This document shows, one piece after another, positions 63,987-64,000 of a stretch of 64,000 nucleotides of DNA. The notes under the pieces are model-generated. The model saw only the letters and a program-made list of their open reading frames with translations. It made no database searches and was not told the DNA's origin. A program made the position numbers and the translations under genes. Source of the DNA: Oscillatoriales cyanobacterium (GTDB lineage: Bacteria > Cyanobacteriota > Cyanobacteriia > Cyanobacteriales > Laspinemataceae). Positions within the stretch are counted from its first letter, which is position 1; every line of letters starts with the position of its first letter. The stretch lies in contig JAABRM010000002.1 of the NCBI GenBank assembly GCA_011390955.1, forward strand, positions 186,001 through 250,000, in the 5' to 3' direction.

Positions 63987-64000
63987 GTTTTTACTTGGTA

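Overview
The window is from a cyanobacterium, probably a filamentous non-heterocystous type of the Oscillatoria/Phormidium kind (the order is inference). The evidence is phycobilisome, photosystem II and cytochrome b6f genes, ferredoxin-dependent nitrate and nitrite reductases, very many HIP1 octamers (GCGATCGC), and heptanucleotide tandem repeats. No tRNA, rRNA or CRISPR array was found.

Layout. 1-2877: apcE (phycobilisome core-membrane linker), running off the left edge. 3.5-9.2 kb: a methyltransferase, then an accessory stretch with a DUF433/DUF5615 toxin-antitoxin-like pair, a vMAP/NB-ARC STAND ATPase, a small unknown gene pair, and dense dispersed repeats. 9.5-10.1 kb: a 2Fe-2S ferredoxin and psbM. 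10.6-20.0 kb: a nitrate assimilation cluster (nirA, two paralogous membrane-anchored proteins, nrtP, narB, two PsiE-like membrane proteins, narM). 20.0-21.2 kb: a RelE-type toxin-antitoxin cassette inside a local duplication. 21.2-31.3 kb: a Ser/Thr kinase with a repetitive tail, purB, a TerD-like protein, a GH-like protein, a DUF4126 protein, hemH, a methyltransferase and xisHI. 31.3-32.5 kb: a graveyard holding a vMAP-domain remnant, a transposase remnant and three copies of a 153-bp double-hairpin repeat. 33.7-34.75 kb: two tandem DUF4278 genes, each behind a glutamine riboswitch, the upstream one also with a GTA-N8-TAC NtcA-type box. 36-48 kb: smpB, an HD phosphohydrolase, an S66 peptidase, a HEAT-repeat protein, an EamA transporter, sppA, aroH, hemE, an epimerase and petL. 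48.1-52.7 kb: a five-gene operon encoding a COP23-domain protein, two trypsin-like proteases and two small SLH proteins, wedged between petL and aroB and bracketed by a 119-bp duplication of the aroB 5' end. 52.7-64 kb: aroB, larE, an ABC-2 permease, an ethylene-receptor-type hybrid histidine kinase, a Uma2 protein, a DUF3082 protein, ispE and rsmA.

How it fits together. NrtP imports nitrate, NarB (helped by NarM) makes nitrite, and NirA makes ammonium using reduced ferredoxin. The riboswitch/DUF4278 pair would read the product of that pathway as glutamine, and its NtcA-type box lies over the presumed promoter. This is the arrangement known for glutamine-induced, NtcA-repressed genes.

The two items most worth attention are the envelope protease/SLH/COP23 island, for which I know no described function, and the tandem riboswitch-DUF4278 module. 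The window also gives an unusually clear record of small-repeat activity: a TA-targeting MITE with a recoverable empty site, repeats that donate coding sequence or stop codons, and repeats nested in repeats.
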